Below, piece after piece: positions 5,356 through 9,159 of a stretch of 9,159 nucleotides of DNA. The stretch covers positions 1 through 9,159 of the forward strand of contig CADBQL010000092.1 of assembly GCA_902796815.1 (NCBI GenBank). The letters run 5' to 3'. The DNA is from an uncultured Coriobacteriaceae bacterium (GTDB lineage Bacteria > Actinomycetota > Coriobacteriia > Coriobacteriales > Eggerthellaceae). The notes under the pieces were generated by a model. It had not been told where the DNA came from and ran no database searches. It saw nothing but the letters and a program-made list of their open reading frames with translations. The position numbers and the translations under genes were made by a program. How positions within the stretch are numbered: position 1 is the first letter of the stretch; each line of letters starts with the position of its first letter.

Positions 5356-5373
5356 CCACCTGCTATGCGGGTG
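5356..5373. repeat. 18-bp hairpin repeat, copy 1
   Basis: CCACCTGCTATGCGGGTG, a self-complementary segment that folds around TAT; with its flanks (5355-5375) the stem extends to TCCACC/GGTGGA. It differs from copy 2 at one of 18 positions. Confidence 0.65.
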
Positions 5374-5414
5374 GATGATAACGGACGCTACGCGAGCTCC
5401 TCCTCCCTTCTACA

Positions 5415-5432
5415 CCACCCGCTATGCGGGTG
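5415..5432. repeat. 18-bp hairpin repeat, copy 2
   Basis: CCACCCGCTATGCGGGTG, containing the perfect stem CACCCGC-TAT-GCGGGTG (5416-5432). It lies 59 bp downstream of copy 1. Neither copy has a T-tract. Confidence 0.65.
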
Positions 5433-5527
5433 CTCATGTATTTCTGCGCGAAACTCATTGAAAAATCCCAACAGTTCCCGATTATGGGACAGCATATGCG
5501 TTTCCCAATTCTCCACAGTCTGTTCGA

Positions 5528-5557
5528 TTGACAAACCCATTCCAAAAATGCGAACAT
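5528..5557 (+). promoter_or_regulatory. Probable dinB promoter
   Basis: A perfect TTGACA -35 (5528-5533) and a weak -10 GAACAT (5552-5557) are separated by 18 bp. The -10 lies inside the LexA-like box, so repressor binding would block polymerase. The leader to ATG 5661 would be about 95 nt and holds a small hairpin AAGCC...GGCTT (5611-5627). Confidence 0.45.
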
Positions 5558-5564
5558 GTGTTTG
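5551..5564. promoter_or_regulatory. LexA (SOS) box of dinB
   Basis: CGAAC-ATGT-GTTTG matches the Gram-positive LexA consensus CGAACRNRYGTTYG, one base short of a perfect palindrome. It lies about 100 bp upstream of a DNA polymerase IV gene, overlapping the predicted -10, which is the usual place for SOS repression. A longer 9-bp inverted repeat, TTGACAAAC (5528-5536) and GTTTGTCAA (5560-5568), links the -35 region to the box. Confidence 0.65.
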
Positions 5565-5660
5565 TCAAAAAATGGCAACGTCGACGTGCTTTCCATATAT
5601 GAAGAACGAAAAGCCTGGTTAAGGCTTGGATTCGTGCGGTCAAAAAAGGGGGTGCCATGG

Positions 5661-6938
5661 ATGGAGTGTTCGGATCGCATAATTTTCCACAGCGACATGA
5701 ACTCGTTCTACGCGAGCGTCGAACAAGCGGAGCGCCCCGAACTGCGAGGCAAACCTGTCGTCGTGGCGGGCAAAGAAGAGCTGCGCCACGGCATTGTGCT
5801 CACGAAAAGTATCGAAGCCAAGAAGTACGGCATTCAGACGGCAGAAGCGCTGTGGCAGGCTCGCGCCAAATGCCCCGACCTTATTGTACTGCCGCCGCGT
5901 TACAGGCTGTACCGGCGCTATTCCGAGATGGCGCGCAACATATATTATCAGTACACCGATCTCGTGGAACCGTTTGGGCTCGACGAGTGCTGGCTCGATC
6001 TCACGGGTTCGCTTGCGCTCCATGGAGGCGATGCGAATTTGGTTGCCCGCGAGATTTCCGAGCGCATCAAGGCAGAGTTGGGCTGTACGGTTTCGATTGG
6101 CGTTTCGTGGAACAAGATTTTCGCGAAATTTGGTAGTGATTACAAGAAGCCCGACGCTATCACGTGCGTCACACGCCAGAATTATCGCCGCATCGTCTGG
6201 GGCGCGCCCGTACGCGACCTTTTGTATGTGGGACCAGCGACTGAGCGCAAGTTGCATGCATACGGCATCTGCACGATTGGGCAGCTAGCAAGTGCATCCG
6301 ATGCGTATTTGCAACGAAAGTTCGGAAAGATCGGCTTCGTGCTGCGGACGTTTGCGCGGGGCGAAGATGCCACGCCCGTGAAGCCCTACGATCCTTCGAT
6401 GCGCGATGTCGAACGTGAGGTCAAGAGCTATGGAAACGGCCTGACCGCGCCGCATCCTATAACGTCGGCCGCTGATGCGCGGGCGCTCATATGGCTGCTT
6501 TCCGAATCGGTGGCCCAACGCATGCGTGCCGATGGAGTGAGGGCGCGTACGGTTTCCATCGGCGTACGTAGTGACGTGGACCTTTCGGGATACGGCTGCC
6601 AGGTCAAGCTCGAGCGGCCGTCGTGTGCGACGCGCCACGTGGCCCATGCGGCATGGGACCTCTTGCGCGCGTGCGAGCCGTTTGGAGAGGACCATCCCAT
6701 CCGCGCCCTGCACGTGCGCGCATCTGACCTGGTGGAAGCACGGCGCACGAATCAGCTCTCGCTGTTTGAGGCTTCAGGCCCTGATTGGGAGGAGCTTGAT
6801 ATGTGCATCGACGAGCTACGTCGGCGCTTTGGCAACACGTGCATCATACGAGGCACCGAGCTTTTGGACGAATCGCTTGTTGGCATGGATATCAAGGATG
6901 AAAATACGGTGCATCCGGTGGGGTATTTCCATCGATAG
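5661..6938 (+). CDS. dinB: DNA polymerase IV (Y-family, translesion synthesis)
   Basis: The 425-residue protein shows the Y-family palm and finger motifs HSDMNSFYASVE (10-21) and EPFGLDECWLDLT (103-115). The predicted metal-binding residues are D12, D108 and E109, and Y17 is at the steric-gate position. A thumb with helix-hairpin-helix-like VGPATERKL (190-198) and a little-finger domain follow. QLSLF (365-369) is an almost ideal sliding-clamp-binding motif; it is followed by 56 further residues beginning with a helical WEELDMCIDELRRRFG stretch, a layout I associate with Gram-positive DinB proteins. It copies past damaged template bases with low fidelity. ATG 5661 is chosen because the Y-family homology begins a few residues later and AAGGGGG lies 8 nt upstream; an upstream in-frame ATG at 5556 is inside the LexA box. 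It is probably SOS-controlled and cotranscribed with the next gene. Confidence 0.93.
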   Translation: MECSDRIIFHSDMNSFYASVEQAERPELRGKPVVVAGKEELRHGIVLTKSIEAKKYGIQTAEALWQARAKCPDLIVLPPRYRLYRRYSEMARNIYYQYTDLVEPFGLDECWLDLTGSLALHGGDANLVAREISERIKAELGCTVSIGVSWNKIFAKFGSDYKKPDAITCVTRQNYRRIVWGAPVRDLLYVGPATERKLHAYGICTIGQLASASDAYLQRKFGKIGFVLRTFARGEDATPVKPYDPSMRDVEREVKSYGNGLTAPHPITSAADARALIWLLSESVAQRMRADGVRARTVSIGVRSDVDLSGYGCQVKLERPSCATRHVAHAAWDLLRACEPFGEDHPIRALHVRASDLVEARRTNQLSLFEASGPDWEELDMCIDELRRRFGNTCIIRGTELLDESLVGMDIKDENTVHPVGYFHR

Positions 6939-7110
6939 GGAAGAGGGTGTGTGCAGATGGGCCGATGAAGTTAATCCCCCTTGGTTCATTCGGAGCGAGT
7001 CGATGGGGTTTGGCTCATTGGCTCAAACCACGACCAAAAGGAGTCTCCCTCAGCCGCATTGGAGAGGAGTGAGCGTCCTTTTCGGTCCGCTTTTGGCATG
7101 AGGAGCGATT

Positions 7111-7374
7111 ATGGTTCAGGGAATAGAGAGCAGGCGGAAGCATTATGTGCAGGTGCTTGCACGCATAGACGAAGACGGCTGCGTGACGCCCCTATCAGTG
7201 ACCTGGGATGATGGCCGCAGGTTCGAGATTGACCGCGTACTGGATGCTCGCCAGGCCGCCTCGCTCAAGGTGGGCGGTACCGGCATGCGCTATCTTGTGC
7301 GCATTGGTCAGGCGACGACGTACCTGTTTTATGAGGATCCGCGCTGGTTCGTAGAGGAAAAGATTCCATGCTAA
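7111..7374 (+). CDS. Small conserved protein linked to dinB, function unknown
   Basis: The 87-residue soluble protein has no signal or membrane segment. Recognisable stretches are TWDDGRRFEIDRVLDARQAASLK split by conserved-looking G-G-T-G (res. about 41-60), MRYLVRIG and a C-terminal TYLFYEDPRWFVEEK. From memory, similar small beta-rich proteins occur next to Y-family polymerase genes in Gram-positive bacteria; I cannot name a family number. GAGGAG lies 5 nt before the ATG. It is 172 bp downstream of dinB, with no clear terminator between them, so it probably shares the SOS-controlled transcript. A role as a polymerase accessory or in the damage response would be a guess from neighbourhood only. 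Confidence 0.8.
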   Translation: MVQGIESRRKHYVQVLARIDEDGCVTPLSVTWDDGRRFEIDRVLDARQAASLKVGGTGMRYLVRIGQATTYLFYEDPRWFVEEKIPC

Positions 7375-7428
7375 GAAAGTTTTCGCGATGGAGGGAGCGA
7401 CAGAAACCGCAAGGACTCTCTAGGCTCA

Positions 7429-8643
7429 TTATTGGCTTCTGCGCCCGTTAAGCTTTACGTTCCACCATACAACGATGCCGAATGTGCCTGCTGCGGGAAT
7501 GAGCATGACGAGCCACATATGTGAATACGCTGGAAGCAAACCTCCCACCAGGGGTGTCATAAACTCGATGGCGTTTCCGCCAGTGACGGGGCCGAGGAGC
7601 ATGCCCAGGTCAAGACCTGTGAAAACGGTGTTACTTGCTGCACCGCGCCTAGAGGGCTCGACTGAACTCAGGCCAAGAGTCTGGATAAGAGGAGCGCAGC
7701 ACCCGAAACCCGCAGAACCGAGTACGGCAGCCACGAGCAAGCCGTTCATGTCTTTCGCCTGCGAAAGCGTTACATATGATGCTGCGAAGAACAGGATGCC
7801 TACGATAAGTACGCGCGCGGATCCGAATCGATCGGCGAGCTTGCCGAGCACGGGTCGTGTCACGATCAGGCACAGCGCATATACGGTAAAGTAGAGGCCG
7901 ATGCCTTCGATGCCGAGGAGGGTACCATACAAAACCAGATATGATGCTGTGCACGAAAATGACGTTGCAAGCAGCATGAGGGCGAACGCCTTATCGAGCG
8001 CTTCCCGCGCGAACATGCGCGAGATCTTGAACTCGTAAGGTGGGCGCTCGCGTGGGATTTCCCTAATGATGAATATTCCGCACATTGCCGCGAGCAAGAA
8101 GCCTGCCGCGAGGAAATACGCATTCGAAAACCCGAACTCATCGACGAGCCAAAGGCCCACCGCAGGTCCTATGACCTGGGCGCATGATTGTGCAAGCGTG
8201 TAGATGCTTATGCCGCTGGCAAAACGGGACGTCGGTAGGTATTCGGATACGAGCGACATAGCCAATGGTCCTGCACATCCGATGCCAATGCCGTGTAGAA
8301 GCCGTGCGGCGATGAGCAGCGGCAGCGAATCGACGATGCCGTAGAGGATAAATGCGGTGCCGATAATCGCCTGCGCAATCAAAAGAAGCCGTTTTCGCGA
8401 GAAGCTGTCGAAAGCAGGGCCCGCAAACGGGCGTATGAGCAGGGCGGTTATCGCGAACGAGCTGACAACCGTACCCACAAGTGCCGTACCCGCACCCAGG
8501 TGGTCGGCGAACAGCGGAATCGTTGTATTCGCCATGAACGCCGCCATGCTCTGAAAGAAGTTCACAATCATGAGCATAACGTATGGGAAGCTCCAAATGC
8601 TTTCCGTTTTGTGTGCGTGTCGTATGTCTTCCTCATTCGGCAT
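7429..8643 (-). CDS. Major facilitator superfamily transporter (drug exporter-like)
   Basis: The 404-residue integral membrane protein has about twelve hydrophobic segments in two six-helix halves. Motif A appears after helix 2 (RPFAGPAFDSFSRKR, about 71-85) and again in the second half (RPVLGKLADRFGSAR, about 263-277). An antiporter-type helix 5 motif C is seen as Q156-VIGPAVG-163. These fit a proton-coupled exporter of the drug:H+ antiporter type; the substrate cannot be predicted. I start it at ATG 8643, which gives an 18-residue cytoplasmic N-terminus before helix 1 and lies 7 nt after a TATACT hexamer. The frame continues upstream to a TTG at 8814, but those 57 extra residues are not transporter-like. 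It converges with the dinB operon (54 bp between stops) and diverges from the NifX-type gene. Confidence 0.88.
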   Translation of the reverse strand: MPNEEDIRHAHKTESIWSFPYVMLMIVNFFQSMAAFMANTTIPLFADHLGAGTALVGTVVSSFAITALLIRPFAGPAFDSFSRKRLLLIAQAIIGTAFILYGIVDSLPLLIAARLLHGIGIGCAGPLAMSLVSEYLPTSRFASGISIYTLAQSCAQVIGPAVGLWLVDEFGFSNAYFLAAGFLLAAMCGIFIIREIPRERPPYEFKISRMFAREALDKAFALMLLATSFSCTASYLVLYGTLLGIEGIGLYFTVYALCLIVTRPVLGKLADRFGSARVLIVGILFFAASYVTLSQAKDMNGLLVAAVLGSAGFGCCAPLIQTLGLSSVEPSRRGAASNTVFTGLDLGMLLGPVTGGNAIEFMTPLVGGLLPAYSHMWLVMLIPAAGTFGIVVWWNVKLNGRRSQ

Positions 8644-8650
8644 GCTTAGA

Positions 8651-8656
8651 AGTATA
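8651..8656 (-). promoter_or_regulatory. -10 box of the transporter gene, giving a leaderless start
   Basis: TATACT on the minus strand (five of six matches to TATAAT) ends 7 nt before ATG 8643, the usual distance from -10 to the first transcribed base. No Shine-Dalgarno is present, so a leaderless mRNA fits. A TTGTAC lies 20 bp upstream, too far for an ideal -35. Confidence 0.45.
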
Positions 8657-8785
8657 TCGCCGCAATACGCCTCGACGTACAAGAAATCGGTCATTGTGCT
8701 CAGATGGCATGCTCGTCCGAACTCACATGGTCTGCAAAACTTCGGCCGTTTATCGGCGCAATCGCTTTTCCTAGTCATATGCTTC

Positions 8786-8812
8786 GTTGACTTGACTTCG
8801 CATGAGGTCAAC
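8786..8812. promoter_or_regulatory. Inverted repeat over the NifX-type gene promoter
   Basis: GTTGACTT (8786-8793) and AGGTCAAC (8805-8812) form a dyad with seven of eight positions matching and an 11-bp centre. One arm contains the plus-strand -35 and the other overlaps the -10, and a minus-strand TTGACC lies in the right arm, so a bound dimer could control the NifX-type gene and perhaps both directions. Confidence 0.45.
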
Positions 8813-8815
8813 AAT
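8787..8815 (+). promoter_or_regulatory. Probable promoter of the NifX-type gene
   Basis: TTGACT (8787-8792, five of six) and AACAAT (8810-8815, four of six) are separated by 17 bp. The leader to ATG 8855 would be about 32 nt and contains AAGGGAG, 10 nt upstream of the start. Confidence 0.5.
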
Positions 8816-8854
8816 CAAGGGCGCAAAAAAGAACGAGAAGGGAGAATCAACACC

Positions 8855-9159
8855 ATGAAGCTTGTGATTCCAAGTGAAACCGCAGATGGCTTCAATGCCA
8901 TCCGCAGCGGTCATTTCGGCCATACCCCGTATTTCACAGTCGTCGAATATGACGACGCCATGAACATCGTCGGCGCTGAACCGGTCAAGAACGTTGACCA
9001 CGACGAATTTGGCTGCGGCGGTGTCATCGACTATGTGCTCGGGCTCGGCGTTGACGCTATCCTAACCGTCGGCATGGGTATGCCACCCCTGATGCGCTTC
9101 ACGCAAAACGGCGTTATCGTGTACTCCGAGCGTATGACTCCGGGTGTCGGCGATGTGGC
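8855..9159 (+). CDS. NifB/NifX-family iron-molybdenum cluster-binding protein, C-terminus cut
   Basis: The 101 complete codons run into the right edge. The protein starts MKLVIPSETADGFNA and shows the family's hallmarks: the SGHFGHTPYFTVV turn (18-30) near the N-terminus, then DEFGCGGVIDYVLGLGVDAIL (50-70) and the MGMPPLM/NGVIVY pattern of the alternating alpha/beta fold. Family members bind iron-sulfur or iron-molybdenum cluster precursors, but many are found in anaerobes without nitrogenase, and nothing here points to nitrogen fixation. Only one cysteine, C54, is visible. The family is usually 100-130 residues long, so little should be missing. It has its own promoter and is probably first in a unit continuing to the right. 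Confidence 0.88.
   Translation, partial: MKLVIPSETADGFNAIRSGHFGHTPYFTVVEYDDAMNIVGAEPVKNVDHDEFGCGGVIDYVLGLGVDAILTVGMGMPPLMRFTQNGVIVYSERMTPGVGDV

Larger units (their letters stand above)
5311..5527. other. Intergenic region between the LRR gene and dinB
   Basis: No gene is supported here on either strand. The region holds the two copies of an 18-bp hairpin repeat and, at 5445-5458, GCGCGAAACTCATT, which resembles the right arm of the 29-nt palindrome and may be a decayed half copy. Confidence 0.5.

Noticed and set aside
5556..5660. N-terminal extension of DinB from ATG 5556
   Set aside because: The ATG lies within the LexA box and probable -10, has no ribosome binding site, and the extra 35 residues precede the normal Y-family start.
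5640..6257. 205-codon frame antisense to dinB
   Set aside because: It is opposite strongly conserved polymerase motifs and has no domain signal of its own.
7003..7101. 32-codon frame between dinB and the small downstream gene, with GGAG 7 nt upstream
   Set aside because: The composition is not protein-like, the start context is weak, and no family or membrane signal is present. It is kept only as a possible leader peptide.
8644..8814. 57-residue Cys-rich N-terminal extension of the transporter from TTG 8814
   Set aside because: No ribosome binding site; it would overlap the NifX-type gene's promoter dyad; and a TATACT box 7 nt before ATG 8643 supports the shorter protein. The C-x2-C pattern is probably chance.

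Overview
The window is about 9.2 kb of bacterial chromosome with moderately high GC. Gene content and style suggest an anaerobic actinobacterium of the class Coriobacteriia (Eggerthellaceae/Slackia-like). The hints are a NifX-type iron-sulfur cofactor protein, a secreted cysteine-ladder leucine-rich repeat protein, a Gram-positive-type DinB with a CGAAC-N4-GTTYG SOS box, apparently leaderless genes, and abundant small GC-rich palindromes. This placement is inference; there is no rRNA or other marker gene.

Left part (1-3282, minus strand): the N-terminal 478 residues of a WYL-like/superfamily-1 helicase run off the left edge. Upstream of it lies a membrane-anchored class A beta-lactamase-like serine hydrolase with a Ser/Asn/Gln-rich linker. 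The hydrolase gene is bracketed by copies of a 29-nt imperfect palindrome with ends ATGAGTC...GACTCAT. Two full copies and one half copy lie 3' of it, arranged around a 124-bp, roughly 79% GC, strongly structured insert. Three tandem copies lie 5' of it, within the predicted mRNA leader. These repeats are the least explained structure in the window.

Middle (3283-5308, plus strand): after an intergenic stretch of about 300 bp come a 34-codon single-membrane-segment gene with its own ribosome binding site and a 22-bp perfect-stem terminator, then an exported protein made almost entirely of sixteen leucine-rich repeats of about 21 residues, which has its own terminator.

Right part (5309-9159): an intergenic region with two copies of an 18-bp hairpin repeat leads to a promoter with a LexA-like box, then dinB (DNA polymerase IV) and a small conserved gene probably cotranscribed with it. 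A convergent major facilitator superfamily exporter follows on the minus strand. A divergent intergenic region, with a dyad over the plus-strand promoter, then leads to a NifB/NifX-family gene cut by the right edge.

The genes do not form one pathway. The window is mostly single-gene units, with dinB plus its small neighbour the only likely operon. The helicase and the exporter both lack a Shine-Dalgarno sequence and have a -10 hexamer within 7 to 11 nt of the ATG, which suggests leaderless mRNAs.
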